A stretch of 64,000 nt of DNA from JAJDZL01 sp965221175 (GCA_965221175.1 OZ244867.1:2294001-2358000); one strand, 5' to 3'; shown: positions 37,355 through 47,002, counted from the stretch's first letter. Numbers and translations: made by a program. Notes: generated by a model from the sequence alone, not told the origin.

Positions 37355-37506
37355 GTCTGATTTCTAGGTTGGGATACACAGTAAAATTCTCAAAGGTCTC
37401 GAATTATAAGTGTACCACGTTGACTTATCCATGCGAAACCATGCACTGCGGTAATTGAACTGAGTACAATGGATTCCATCACAAATCAAATCATGGAGGT
37501 TAGCCA
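37355..37506. promoter_or_regulatory. phaE/phaB divergent promoter region
   Basis: The 152-base gap must hold promoters for both PHA units. The only clear signal is a GGAGG ribosome binding site at 37495-37499, 7 bases before the phaB ATG. PhaR, encoded just beyond phaB, is a likely regulator, but I could not identify its operator. Confidence 0.4.
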
Positions 37507-38232
37507 ATGAGATCACAAGTTGCTATAGTTACCGGCGGTACCAGAGGGATTGGAGAAGCCGTGTCAATAGCATTGAACGGTGCCGGATTCAAGGTTGCGG
37601 CAAACTATGCCGGAAACCATGATCGCGCGCAAGACTTCAAAGCGCGAACCGGTATTTCAGTCTATCCGTTTGATGTAAGCGACTTTGAACAATGTAAGGC
37701 TGGGGTTGAAAAAATTACCAGTGATCTCGGTGAAGTTGATATTCTCGTGAACAATGCCGGAATTACCAGAGATCGGACGCTGCATTCAATGGATTTCCAA
37801 CAATGGAATGCTGTGTTGCAGACAAATCTGTCTTCATGTTTCAACATGTCTAGATGCGTAATTGAAGGTATGCGGGAAAGAGGATTCGGGCGAATTGTGA
37901 ATATTGGTTCGGTAAATGGACAGGCGGGCCAGTACGGTCAGGTAAATTATTCTGCCGCCAAGTCCGGCATACATGGATTTACCAAAGCTTTGGCAAAGGA
38001 AGGGGCTGGTAAAGGAATCACGGTTAATGCAATCGCCCCCGGATATGTGGATACCGACATGGTGCGCGCGGTTCCTGAAAAGGTGCTGGAGAAAATTATT
38101 CTCACGATTCCAGTCGGAAGACTGGGTCGAGCTGAGGATATTGCCAGAGGCGTGATGTTCCTAGTTGACGAGAACGCATCGTTCATCACCGGGTCAACGA
38201 TTGACATCAACGGCGGACAGCATATGTATTGA
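37507..38232 (+). CDS. phaB: Acetoacetyl-CoA reductase
   Basis: NADPH-dependent short-chain dehydrogenase making (R)-3-hydroxybutyryl-CoA for PhaC. 241 residues with the cofactor motif VTGGTRGIGEA, NNAG, the catalytic Ser/Tyr/Lys set in GSVNGQAGQYGQVNYSAAKSG, and the PhaB/FabG end TGSTIDINGGQHMY. The GQYGQ-NYSAAK form and the PHA neighbours favour PhaB over FabG. phaR starts 7 bases after its stop. Confidence 0.95.
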   Translation: MRSQVAIVTGGTRGIGEAVSIALNGAGFKVAANYAGNHDRAQDFKARTGISVYPFDVSDFEQCKAGVEKITSDLGEVDILVNNAGITRDRTLHSMDFQQWNAVLQTNLSSCFNMSRCVIEGMRERGFGRIVNIGSVNGQAGQYGQVNYSAAKSGIHGFTKALAKEGAGKGITVNAIAPGYVDTDMVRAVPEKVLEKIILTIPVGRLGRAEDIARGVMFLVDENASFITGSTIDINGGQHMY

Positions 38233-38239
38233 TAGTCAG

Positions 38240-38704
38240 ATGGACGAAGCACGAACCATAAAAAAATACTCGAACAGGCGTCTATACGACACGGTAGAGA
38301 GCAAATACATCACACTGTCCGAAGTGCGTCAACTGGTACTGGATGACGTAAATTTCGTCGTGGTGGATGTCTCAACTGGAGAAGACATAACCCGGCAGAT
38401 TCTTCTCCAGGTTATTTCAGAGCAGGAGTTGGGCGGGCATCCCATGTTTACGAAAGAATTGCTGACACAAATGATTCGATTTTATGGCGGAGCGTTTCAA
38501 AGCGTGTTTACGGACTACTTGGGGAAAACTGTGGAAATGCTCGATGGCCAGCAACAAGCCTATCAGCAGCAATTGAACGATATGCTGAATACTGCAGGAA
38601 TGTCGACGGTAAGCGAGATGACGCAGCAAAACCTAAAATTGTGGACTGATATGCAGCAACAGATGCTGAAAATGTATGGAATTCAATCTACGAAAGATGA
38701 ATAG
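38240..38704 (+). CDS. phaR: PHA synthesis repressor / granule regulator PhaR
   Basis: 154 residues. The N-terminal PHB/PHA accumulation regulator DNA-binding domain is unmistakable: RTIKKYSNRRLYDTVESKYI, TLSEVRQLVLDDVNF, VVDVSTGEDITRQILLQ. The Q-rich C-terminal part probably binds the polymer. In other bacteria PhaR represses phasin and its own gene until PHA granules titrate it away. I start it at ATG 38240, because upstream codons in this frame overlap phaB. Confidence 0.94.
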   Translation: MDEARTIKKYSNRRLYDTVESKYITLSEVRQLVLDDVNFVVVDVSTGEDITRQILLQVISEQELGGHPMFTKELLTQMIRFYGGAFQSVFTDYLGKTVEMLDGQQQAYQQQLNDMLNTAGMSTVSEMTQQNLKLWTDMQQQMLKMYGIQSTKDE

Positions 38705-38809
38705 CGGTTGTTTGATTTACAAATAAGTCGCATTTGTCCGACCTTAATTGAATCTGTTAATCAATCCCCAATTTTGACAATCTTGTGCCTGGAACGGTAA
38801 TTGAGCGTC

Positions 38810-38980
38810 ATGGACTACAAGGTGTACATGTGTGTAGTGTGCGGCTTCATTTATGAAGAAGAATATGGGTTGCCTGAAGAGGGTATTCCTGCCGGGACAC
38901 GCTGGGAAGAAATCCCTGATACATGGATGTGCCCTGACTGTTCGGCGTTGAAAGATGATTTCGACATGCTCGAAATCTGA
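38810..38980 (+). CDS. Rubredoxin
   Basis: 56-residue electron carrier with one iron bound by four cysteines: CVVCG near residue 8 and CPDCS near residue 41. The family core YEEEYGLPEEGIPAGTRWEE and DTWMCPDC is complete. Its redox partner is not visible nearby. It lies alone between phaR and prmB. Confidence 0.95.
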   Translation: MDYKVYMCVVCGFIYEEEYGLPEEGIPAGTRWEEIPDTWMCPDCSALKDDFDMLEI

Positions 38981-38992
38981 ATAGTCTGCAAT

Positions 38993-39952
38993 CTATGGCA
39001 ATGCGAACTCCGATTCGTACATTTTCAGTTCTTCGGCACTAATCAGCAGCACCACCGACTCGCCGCTTCTCGAAGTCAGCCAGAGAAACGGAACATTCGG
39101 AAACTGCGCTTCAAGCTCATCCGCAGAGTTTCCAAGTTCCATCAGTAGAAATCCATGGCCAGTAAGGTGATTTCTGGATTGCGAAAGTATTCGCTGTGCA
39201 AAGTCCAGTCCGTCTTCACCCGCTTCAAATGCATGGCGTGGTTCATGCTGATACTCTTTTGGGAGACTAGCTATCCATGAGCTGTCGATATAGGGTGGAT
39301 TGCTGACAATCAAGTCATATTGCTGAGTTGCAAGGTTATCATAGAGGTCACTTTGAATTACCCGAACTTGCTCATTGCATTGGAAGCGCTCGATGTTGAT
39401 TCGCGCTACCTCAAGTGCATCAGCGTCAATATCCGAAGCGTCTATCGAAGCATTCGGAAAACACAACGCAAGAGAGACAGCAATACAGCCGCTTCCAGTG
39501 CACAGATCCAAAATACGGTGAATTTGGGCAGGATTTACCCACGGGCCAAAGCCATCCTGAATCAAGTCTCCAATGTGAGACCGGGGCACGATTGCCCTTT
39601 CATCGATATAGAATGCATAGCCAGCAAACCAGGATTCTCGAATCAGATAGGCAAGCGGTTTGCGAGTTTCGATTCTGCGTTCTATCAGTTCGCGAAGCGC
39701 TGAACTCTCAATTTCAGACAAGTTTTGATCATGAACATCTTCAAATTCCTGATCAATCAGATTTGCTACGTGCAATGTCGCCCAGATTGACTCATCGCGT
39801 AGATTGGTGCATCCGTGACTGGAGTGAACTTTGGATTGTGTCAAACGTTGTTCTGCCCAATCAACATGGTCGGCAACCGTGACGGGTTGATTAGCTCGCA
39901 TGGCGGCCCAATTGAATAGAAAGGCAACGCGATATTCGCGTCTGTCTTGCAA
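38993..39952 (-). CDS. prmB: Ribosomal protein L3 N5-glutamine methyltransferase
   Basis: SAM-dependent enzyme methylating a glutamine of ribosomal protein L3. The SAM motif is ILDLCTGSGCIAVSLAL, the catalytic loop IVSNPPYIDSSW, and RKPLAYLIRESWFAGYAFYI then DERAIVPRS are typical of PrmB rather than PrmC, which pairs with prfA. 319 residues. rpmE follows upstream on the same strand. Confidence 0.93.
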   Translation of the reverse strand: MQDRREYRVAFLFNWAAMRANQPVTVADHVDWAEQRLTQSKVHSSHGCTNLRDESIWATLHVANLIDQEFEDVHDQNLSEIESSALRELIERRIETRKPLAYLIRESWFAGYAFYIDERAIVPRSHIGDLIQDGFGPWVNPAQIHRILDLCTGSGCIAVSLALCFPNASIDASDIDADALEVARINIERFQCNEQVRVIQSDLYDNLATQQYDLIVSNPPYIDSSWIASLPKEYQHEPRHAFEAGEDGLDFAQRILSQSRNHLTGHGFLLMELGNSADELEAQFPNVPFLWLTSRSGESVVLLISAEELKMYESEFALP

Positions 39953-39978
39953 TTACATCGAATTGCAGGAATTGTGTG

Positions 39979-40185
39979 CTAGCTCTGAATTCCGTATTTT
40001 TCTTTGAATCTTCCGACGCGTCCAGCCGTGTCGACAATCTTTTGCTTGCCGGTAAAGAACGGGTGGCATACAGAGCAAATTTCGATGTTCAAATCTTCTT
40101 TCAGCGTTGAGCGGGTTTGAAAACTGTTGCCGCAGACGCACTTGACAGTTATGGTCGAATATTGTGGGTGAATTCCTTTTTTCAT
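39979..40185 (-). CDS. rpmE: 50S ribosomal protein L31 (zinc-binding form)
   Basis: 68 residues beginning MKKGIHPQYSTITVKCVCG and including EICSVCHPFFTGKQK. The CxC and CxxC cysteines mark the zinc-containing (C+) form rather than the zinc-free paralogue used under zinc shortage. It lies upstream of prmB on minus. Confidence 0.96.
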   Translation of the reverse strand: MKKGIHPQYSTITVKCVCGNSFQTRSTLKEDLNIEICSVCHPFFTGKQKIVDTAGRVGRFKEKYGIQS

Positions 40186-40428
40186 TTCTCGTATTTTGAA
40201 TTTTGTTTGTTTATGATCTGAATCATCAGCAAGTGGAGAGTAATTTCAAATATCGAAGTTCCAATGACCAATTGCCTAATTTGCGACTCTCAGACTTTTA
40301 CTTTGCAAACCCTAATTATAAGAGCCCTGCACGTTTCTACAAGGAGTGTAATGAAATTCGGCAGAAAAGTATTTGTATTGGAGAGTGGATTTGAGGGATC
40401 GTTAATCGCTAGTTCGATGCGTGGCTAC

Positions 40429-41697
40429 TTAAGAAGCTCGTTTCATAGAAGCAAAAAATTCGGTATTGGTTTTTGTCGCACGAAGCCGTTCCGACAGGAG
40501 TTCAATCGCTTCAATATCATCATGTGAATGCAGAAGTTTGCGAATCGCCCAGATCATTTTTAACTCCATGGGTTCGGTTAGCAATTCTTCCCGACGTGTT
40601 CCCGAGCGTCCGATGATGATGGATGGATACACCCTCTTCTCCGCAATACGGCGATCCAGGTGAATTTCCATGTTGCCAGTGCCCTTGAATTCTTCGTAGA
40701 TTACCTCGTCCATTTTGGAACCGGTTTCGATCAGTGCAGTGGCAAGAATGGTGATGCTACCCCCTTCTTCGATATTTCGAGCTGCACCGAAAAACCGTTT
40801 GGGACGCTGTAAAGCGTGTGAGTCAACACCTCCGGTCAGCACTTTTCCAGATGCGGGTGCAACCGTATTGTAGGCGCGAGCTAGACGAGTAATTGAATCC
40901 AGCAAAATGACTACATCGCGCTTATGTTCGACTAGCCGTTTTGCTTTTTCGATCACCATCTCTGCCACCTGAATGTGTCGAGTTGCGGGTTCATCAAAGG
41001 TAGATGAGACGACTTCTCCGCGCACGGATCTTTGCATTTCGGTAACTTCCTCTGGACGTTCGTCAATGAGCAGAACAATCAACTCGCTTTCGGGAATGTT
41101 TGCAGTAATGGAGTGAGCGATCTGTTGCAGCATGACTGTTTTACCGGTTTTCGGCGAAGATACGATCAGACCTCGCTGTCCTTTCCCGATCGGTGCTACC
41201 AGATCAATAATTCTTGCAGTCAGGTCTTCGGTGCTGCCATTACCTATTTCAAGTCGCATGCGTTGGTCCGGATGCAGCGGCGTCAGATTCTCGAACAGAA
41301 CTTTGTCTTTCACACTGTCTAACTGCTCGTGGTTTATATTTTCAACCTTGAGCAGCGCAAAGTATCGTTCGGAGTCTTTAGGAGGTCGCACTAGACCGGA
41401 TACTGTATCGCCGGTTCGAAGATTGAATCTTCGTATCTGACTGGGTGACACATAAATATCATCCGGCCCTGCCAGATAGGAACTGTTTGGCGATCGAAGA
41501 AAGCCAAAACCGTCCTGCAGTGTTTCCATCACTCCCTCGCCCGTAATGTTTCCGCCATTTCTGGCTTCCGCCTTTAGAATGGCGAAAATTTGATCCTGTT
41601 TGGGCATTCTCGTGGCGCCGTTGATATTTGCGTTGCGTGCAATGTCCGCCAATTCAGTTGGTGTTTTAGACTTTAGCTCAGTTAAGCTGATTCCCAT
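40429..41697 (-). CDS. rho: Transcription termination factor Rho
   Basis: Hexameric RNA helicase that ends transcription at Rho-dependent sites. 422 residues, normal length. It has the RNA-binding fold (GVMETLQDGFGFLRSPNSSY), Walker A SPKTGKT, LLIDERPEEVTEM and the secondary RNA-binding Q/R loops (LTGGVDSHALQRPKRFFGAA). It lies 172 bases after trxA, the classic trxA-rho arrangement. Confidence 0.97.
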   Translation of the reverse strand: MGISLTELKSKTPTELADIARNANINGATRMPKQDQIFAILKAEARNGGNITGEGVMETLQDGFGFLRSPNSSYLAGPDDIYVSPSQIRRFNLRTGDTVSGLVRPPKDSERYFALLKVENINHEQLDSVKDKVLFENLTPLHPDQRMRLEIGNGSTEDLTARIIDLVAPIGKGQRGLIVSSPKTGKTVMLQQIAHSITANIPESELIVLLIDERPEEVTEMQRSVRGEVVSSTFDEPATRHIQVAEMVIEKAKRLVEHKRDVVILLDSITRLARAYNTVAPASGKVLTGGVDSHALQRPKRFFGAARNIEEGGSITILATALIETGSKMDEVIYEEFKGTGNMEIHLDRRIAEKRVYPSIIIGRSGTRREELLTEPMELKMIWAIRKLLHSHDDIEAIELLSERLRATKTNTEFFASMKRAS

Positions 41698-41869
41698 AGA
41701 TGTTGCCTCGGTTTCGGCGGTTGGTGGTACAGCGTCTCACGACACTGCTAATGGATGTATATGATCAGGTGCTGATATATGGAATTTAGGAAAGAAGAAT
41801 TGATGTTCGTTCGAAAAGTTAACGAACCAATTTTGAAAAATTATAACCTAAACGGATAAATTGTAATAA

Positions 41870-42196
41870 CTAAAGGGTTTCATCAATAAATGAAGTTAGT
41901 TGAGATTCTGACACAGCACCGACTTTGGTAGCTTCAACCACGCCGTTCTTGAAAATCATCAGGGTTGGAATCCCGCGAATTCCATACTTGGGTGGCGTCA
42001 GTGGATTGTCGTCTATATTCAATTTTGCAACTCTCAGCCTGCCTTCATAGTTCGTGGCAATGTTTTCCAGAAGGGGTGCGATCATTTTGCACGGTCCGCA
42101 CCACTCCGCCCAGTAATCAACGATAACTGGAGTCGATGAATTGATGACTTCATCTTCAAACGAACTATCACTGATATGTGTAATTAAATCTGACAT
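41870..42196 (-). CDS. trxA: Thioredoxin
   Basis: General thiol-disulfide reductant. 108 residues from ATG 42196, with the active site AEWCGPCKM and the cis-proline loop GIRGIPTLMIF. I discard 15 extra codons upstream because the family starts at MSDLITHIS. It lies just ahead of rho. Confidence 0.96.
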   Translation of the reverse strand: MSDLITHISDSSFEDEVINSSTPVIVDYWAEWCGPCKMIAPLLENIATNYEGRLRVAKLNIDDNPLTPPKYGIRGIPTLMIFKNGVVEATKVGAVSESQLTSFIDETL

Positions 42197-42730
42197 TATG
42201 GCTTTCATATGGTTTATAGAGAATACAATTCCTACAGGCAAGTCTGAAGAGGTATTGCAAAGATTCGCTGACCTGCTCCCTTTAGTGGGATTTTTTATAG
42301 CAGGGGGTATAGCATTATTTACTAAAATGTAAATAATGCAAAATTATTTTTTTACAAGTTTACTACTGCAAATTTATATACTTCTCGCCGAAAGCACAAT
42401 CTGCTCATCTATCTTCTTGAATATAAATGATAAATATCTCGAAGATCGGATGTTTATTTACAATAAACTCAAAATGTTGCCCAATTAAGCTTGGCAATTT
42501 GGCAACATTTGAACGAGTTTCGTAATAAATGTTACATCAACTCAATGTAAATGGAATAAAAAATTCAATCTCTCCCTGCCAAAAGTCTATGCACGGAATC
42601 TTTCATTCACTCTGAGATTTTAGCCTCAAAATTCGTAATTGACGCGCATGAATATCCGTCTACAGCGAATGGGAATTGTGTTCAGCAATATAATGACCAT
42701 GATTTTTCATCTGTTATCGGCAACCAGCCA
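42197..42730. other. AT-rich intergenic region with a large inverted repeat
   Basis: Promoter region for trxA (minus) and the SIS-domain gene (plus). It holds the inverted repeat at 42472-42510 and long AT-rich runs near 42320-42440. A short plus frame ends at 42332 (LLPLVGFFIAGGIALFTKM), resembling a membrane-tail peptide, but it has no convincing start and I do not call it. Confidence 0.4.
42472..42510. repeat. 15-bp inverted repeat (one mismatch)
   Basis: AAATGTTGCCCAATT (42472-42486) pairs with AATTTGGCAACATTT (42496-42510), 14 of 15 positions, with a 9-base loop. No T-run follows on the plus strand. It is far from any gene end, so operator or RNA hairpin roles are more likely than termination. 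Confidence 0.6.
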
Positions 42731-43324
42731 ATGGACATAATCCAGCGTATTCAGTACGTTCTTGAATCCGAATCGAAAGCTATTCAGTCTATCGAAGTTA
42801 CTTCAACTTTTGAAGATGTAGTAAATCTGTTGATGTCGTGCCGCTGCAAACTGCTGACGACAGGCATGGGCAAAGCTGGCATCATCGCGAAAAAATTCGC
42901 TGTAACGCTTAGCTCGACAGGAACTCCAGCCATTTATGTTCATCCAGGTGAAGCAGCACACGGCGACCTCGGTGTAGTCTCGGAGGGTGACTGTCTAGTC
43001 GCTTTTTCTACCAGCGGTAAAACGCGAGAAGTCATCGAAATGCTGGAACTAGCTGAACACCTCGGACTCAGCAAGGTGATAGGAATTACTTCTCATGCAG
43101 AATCCGAACTCAGGAAGCATTGCGACATCATCCTGGAAATGGGAGTGATTGAGGAACCTTGCCCTCTAGGTCTGACACCCTCTGCCAGTATTGCGGTTAT
43201 GAATGCCATTGCAGACGCAATCACCCTGGCTTTGATGGAGCTTAAAGGCATCACCAAACAGCAGTATGGCTTACGCCATCACGGCGGCTACCTCGGGCGA
43301 GTTGCTCGTTTGGACAACGAATAA
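42731..43324 (+). CDS. SIS-domain sugar-phosphate isomerase (KdsD/KpsF-like, no CBS domains)
   Basis: 197 residues forming one SIS domain: LTTGMGKAGIIAKKFAVTLS, YVHPGEAAHGDLG, VAFSTSGKTREVIEML and GLTPSASIAVMNAIADAI match arabinose-5-phosphate isomerases, which feed Kdo synthesis. KdsD normally has about 325 residues with two CBS domains after the SIS part. Here the protein ends with LRHHGGYLGRVARL, close to where the SIS domain ends in that family. The frame is complete. SIS-only paralogues are known with other sugar substrates. It stands alone, converging with a molybdenum hydroxylase gene. Confidence 0.8.
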   Translation: MDIIQRIQYVLESESKAIQSIEVTSTFEDVVNLLMSCRCKLLTTGMGKAGIIAKKFAVTLSSTGTPAIYVHPGEAAHGDLGVVSEGDCLVAFSTSGKTREVIEMLELAEHLGLSKVIGITSHAESELRKHCDIILEMGVIEEPCPLGLTPSASIAVMNAIADAITLALMELKGITKQQYGLRHHGGYLGRVARLDNE

Positions 43325-43340
43325 CCGGATTGTTTCGAGT

Positions 43341-45647
43341 TCAGTCCAAATTTTTGTGAATCGCTTTCCATATTCTTAACGGTGTAGCAGGACTGTCAAG
43401 TGCAACATATCTGTCTTCGCTCAGCATGTTGGAAACGGCATTCTGAATGGCGCCTGGTGCACCTAAACTCGCAACTTCGCCGACACCTTTGACACCCATC
43501 GGGTTTGTCCTGCAGAGTGTTTCAAATTTTTCAAGTTTAAGAAACGGAATGTCCGCAGCACGCGGCAGCTGATAATCCATCAGCGATCCGGTAAGAATTT
43601 GCCCAGATTCCTGTTCGTCAAATTGCACCGATTCCATTAACGATGTGCCTACGGACTGAGCCCAGGACCCGTGAAGCTGTCCGTCCGCTATGGCTGGATA
43701 CAGAATTCTGCCAATGTCGTCCACTCCAACCAACTGGAGGATCTCAATGGCGCCTGTATCAGGATCACACTCGAGTTCGGCAACATAGGCTCCACAAGGG
43801 TGGGTGGTGTTAATCCCTTCAAATTCCGCGTTGCCGATGCAGCCGGGATAATTCTGTGGCATTTCACCCATTCGCGCGGCTATCTGTCCTAAACTGATGC
43901 GCTGGTCGGTACCGGGCAGGTAGAAAGTTCCGGCTTGATATTCGATATCAGCCTGTGAAACCTCAAGTAAGTGTGAGACGATTTCTCGGGCATTGTCCAA
44001 CATGCGGCGTGCGGCTGTTTGTACAGTATTGCCGCTGATTGCTGCTAAAGAAGAACCGCCGGTTCCGCCTCCCATACTTAGAGCATCTGTGTCTCCTTGC
44101 AGTACGCTCACGCGTGAATGATCAATTTGCAGCACATCGGCAGCAATCGCTGCCAATGTAGTGAAATGGCTTTGTCCACCGGATTGCGTGCCAGTGAGGA
44201 CTAGTATTGATCCGTCGTCACGGAGTTGAACTTCACAGACTTCAGTTGGCGAGCCGCCAGTTGAATGCATGTACATTCCAAGACCAATTCCGCGTAATCG
44301 ACCCTGTTTTAATGATTCATGACGACGCTCGGAAAACTTGCTCCACTGAGACTGTTCCAGTGCCAAATCCAGTATTGTTTCGAATTCGCCGCTGTCGATA
44401 ACGTGTCCATTCGGCATTGAATAGGGCAGTTGTTCAGGCCGAACGAAATTCTTTCGGCGCAACTCTGTGCGATCGTATCCGAGTTCAATAGCGACTTTGT
44501 CGATCAGCTGTTCCAATGTACAGATCGTTTCCGGTTTACCTGCTCCCCGATATGCATCAACCGGAGGTGCGTTTGTGAATACACCTCTACAGCGATACTG
44601 GATCAGCGGAATATTGTAGGTATGCCCAATCACCGAATAGGGGTATACCGCAGCAACTGATGGCCCGACGTAAGACAGATAGGCTCCAAGATCGGCAGTA
44701 GCATCAATCTGAAGTGCTGTAAAGCGTCCATTTTCGTCAAGTCCTAGCTGTGCGAAGTCAATGCGCGCCCTGCCGTGAGAGTCGGAAACAAATGATTCTG
44801 AACGCGTCGCCGTCCACTTCACAGGCTTGCCAATTTTCTCAGATGCGATGAGGACGAGAGCATACTCAGGATAGGTGAAGATTTTCATGCCGAAGCTGCC
44901 TCCGACATCCTGTGTAATCACGCGCAGGCTTTCGAGAGGAATTTTCAATACATCCTGTGCAAGCACTCTGCGCACCATGTGTACGCCTTGTGTTTGGACA
45001 TGCAGCGTGTATTGCTGTGTTGCGGAATCATATTGTGCGATTGCCGCTCTAGGCTCAATGGACGTTATCGCCATTCTCGGATGATGGATTTCAATCGAAA
45101 CTACATGAGCTGCATCGTTCAGCGCTTCCGTCACGTTTGAATCATTACCGGAGCTAGTGTGGAAACTTACGTTATCAGGAGCCTCATCCCATATTGGCGT
45201 TGAGCTGTGGATGGCTTTACTGGTGTTGCTCGCCGCATCAAGCTCCGAATAATCGATTTCAATCGCGTCAGCGGCCTCCATGGCGATATGTAGATTGTCG
45301 GCGACAACGAAAGCAACGGGTTCACCGACATAGCGCACTCGATCCGTGGCTAGGATGGGACGATCTGGTTTGAACATCGGTGTTCCATCGCGGCTCGTCA
45401 AATCCGAAGCACAGGGCAAGCCTCCGACTCCTTCGGCCTGCAGATGAGCGGCGGTAAGAACCAGTTGTACACCGGGCATTGCACTGGCATATTCAATGTC
45501 TGTCCGTTCAATTTCAGCATGCGAATATGGTGATCTAACCACATATCCGACGCAGGAATTTTTCAATTGCAGATTGTCGACAAAATTACCCCCACCTGTC
45601 AGAAGGCGATAATCCTCACGTCTTATTTTTGGTGTGGATGTGTTCAA
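43341..45647 (-). CDS. Molybdenum hydroxylase large subunit (xanthine dehydrogenase/CoxL family)
   Basis: 768-residue catalytic subunit that would bind the molybdopterin-cytosine cofactor. Family features: RREDYRLLTGGGNFVDN, IEIDYSELDA, the active-site loop VDAYRGAGKPET, and the catalytic glutamate in GVKGVGEVASLGAPGA. AYRGAG is the form II signature, so it is not a true CO dehydrogenase; the substrate is probably an aldehyde or heterocycle. The FAD and 2Fe-2S subunits that normally flank it are absent here. It is divergent from bioB. Confidence 0.88.
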   Translation of the reverse strand: MNTSTPKIRREDYRLLTGGGNFVDNLQLKNSCVGYVVRSPYSHAEIERTDIEYASAMPGVQLVLTAAHLQAEGVGGLPCASDLTSRDGTPMFKPDRPILATDRVRYVGEPVAFVVADNLHIAMEAADAIEIDYSELDAASNTSKAIHSSTPIWDEAPDNVSFHTSSGNDSNVTEALNDAAHVVSIEIHHPRMAITSIEPRAAIAQYDSATQQYTLHVQTQGVHMVRRVLAQDVLKIPLESLRVITQDVGGSFGMKIFTYPEYALVLIASEKIGKPVKWTATRSESFVSDSHGRARIDFAQLGLDENGRFTALQIDATADLGAYLSYVGPSVAAVYPYSVIGHTYNIPLIQYRCRGVFTNAPPVDAYRGAGKPETICTLEQLIDKVAIELGYDRTELRRKNFVRPEQLPYSMPNGHVIDSGEFETILDLALEQSQWSKFSERRHESLKQGRLRGIGLGMYMHSTGGSPTEVCEVQLRDDGSILVLTGTQSGGQSHFTTLAAIAADVLQIDHSRVSVLQGDTDALSMGGGTGGSSLAAISGNTVQTAARRMLDNAREIVSHLLEVSQADIEYQAGTFYLPGTDQRISLGQIAARMGEMPQNYPGCIGNAEFEGINTTHPCGAYVAELECDPDTGAIEILQLVGVDDIGRILYPAIADGQLHGSWAQSVGTSLMESVQFDEQESGQILTGSLMDYQLPRAADIPFLKLEKFETLCRTNPMGVKGVGEVASLGAPGAIQNAVSNMLSEDRYVALDSPATPLRIWKAIHKNLD

Positions 45648-45988
45648 GTATTTATAGTCTGAAGGAAATATTCTGAACCGATTTATACACCTGATTGAAG
45701 GCTTGTCAGTTGGGAATCACACATGCAGTTCAAACATAAGGTATGAGGATTGAATGTGATATGGAGGCATATTCAACAAAGTAAACCCTGAACCAACCGA
45801 ATTACGGTGACTTGTGTCAAACCGACTTTATTTTCAGCTTTCCCACGCCACTGAATCAAGATGCAGAAACAGTTGTTGGCACTGTGAATCCTCAAAACGG
45901 TCCACAGGTTAGATGGTGTATAGTACTAATAACATTAAGCATATCCATTCGAGTGACGTCACATATCCAGCCAAGGTATCACAGCGTA
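45648..45988. other. Divergent region between the molybdenum hydroxylase and bioB
   Basis: About 340 bases. No gene seen. I searched for a BirA-type operator (TTGTAAACC / GGTTTACAA arms) before bioB and found none. A TGACGTCA palindrome near 45954-45961 lies 28 bases before the bioB start, but its meaning is unclear. Confidence 0.35.
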
Positions 45989-47002
45989 ATGAACCAGACT
46001 ATGGAAAATTCATCGTGGTCGAAAGACCGGGTACAAGCGCTTTTTGATTTGCCGTTCAGCGATCTGCTGTATCAAGCTCAGACTGTTCATCGTGCAAACT
46101 TTTCTCCAAATCAGGTGCAGAAAAGCAGGTTGGTAAACATCAAGACCGGAGGTTGTCCGGAAGACTGCAAGTACTGCAGCCAGTCGATTCGCTACAACAC
46201 CGATGTCAAAGCGAGCAAGTTAATGAACGTCACCGATGTCATCGCAGATGCAAAACTTGCAAAGTCAGACGGCGCCACACGCTACTGTATGGGGGCAGCA
46301 TGGCGTCGACCTCAGACGAGCCACATGGATAACCTCTGTACCATGGTGCGAGAAGTAAAAGCGTTGGGTATGGAAACCTGCATGACGCTCGGCATGCTGA
46401 GCCGTGATCAGGCGATCATGCTAAAAGAAGCCGGTCTTGACTACTATAACCACAACATTGACACGTCACCGGAATACTACGAAAAGATCATCACTACTCG
46501 AACTTTCGAGGATCGACTGGAAACTATCGGTTACGTTCGCGAAGCAGGCATGAAAGTGTGTTGCGGTGGCATACTCGGCATGGGTGAAACACAGAATGAT
46601 CGCGCCGGCATGTTGCGCTTGCTGGCAAATATGGACGAACCCCCGGAAAGTGTTCCGATCAATTTGCTTGTTGCTATTCCTGGTACGCCTCTTGAAGACG
46701 CAGAGCCGGTTGAGCCGATAGATTTTGTACGAACCATTGCTGTCGCGAGAATCATGCTGCCGAATTCCATGCTTCGGCTTTCTGCAGGTCGCCGAACAAT
46801 GTCTGAAGAGCTTCAGGCGCTGTGTTTTTTTGCGGGAGCAAACTCCATTTTTGTTGGCGACCGACTGTTAACGACCGACAACGTGGAATACGATCATGAC
46901 GCAGCACTATTCAGCAAGCTCGGACTGGAGGAAATGCCGCCAGAATCTGAAACGACTTTATCTTCAAATGTGCTTGATGTGACACAGCAGGCAGCTTCAT
47001 GA
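45989..47002 (+). CDS. bioB: Biotin synthase
   Basis: Radical-SAM enzyme inserting sulfur into dethiobiotin, the last step of biotin synthesis. 337 residues from ATG 45989. The CxxxCxxC cluster motif is GCPEDCKYCSQS (Cys56, 60, 63). YYNHNIDTSPEYYEKI and LRLSAGRRTMSEELQALCFF are typical of BioB. I reject 59 extra codons upstream that do not match the family. Its last 4 bases (ATGA) overlap the start of the next gene, so the two are translationally coupled. Confidence 0.97.
   Translation: MNQTMENSSWSKDRVQALFDLPFSDLLYQAQTVHRANFSPNQVQKSRLVNIKTGGCPEDCKYCSQSIRYNTDVKASKLMNVTDVIADAKLAKSDGATRYCMGAAWRRPQTSHMDNLCTMVREVKALGMETCMTLGMLSRDQAIMLKEAGLDYYNHNIDTSPEYYEKIITTRTFEDRLETIGYVREAGMKVCCGGILGMGETQNDRAGMLRLLANMDEPPESVPINLLVAIPGTPLEDAEPVEPIDFVRTIAVARIMLPNSMLRLSAGRRTMSEELQALCFFAGANSIFVGDRLLTTDNVEYDHDAALFSKLGLEEMPPESETTLSSNVLDVTQQAAS

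Noticed and set aside
43341..45647. Carbon monoxide dehydrogenase (form I CoxL)
   Set aside because: The active-site loop is AYRGAG, not the AYXCSFR of true CO dehydrogenases.
45812..45988. N-terminal extension of bioB
   Set aside because: The 59 extra codons have no BioB similarity, and a good ATG lies at 45989.
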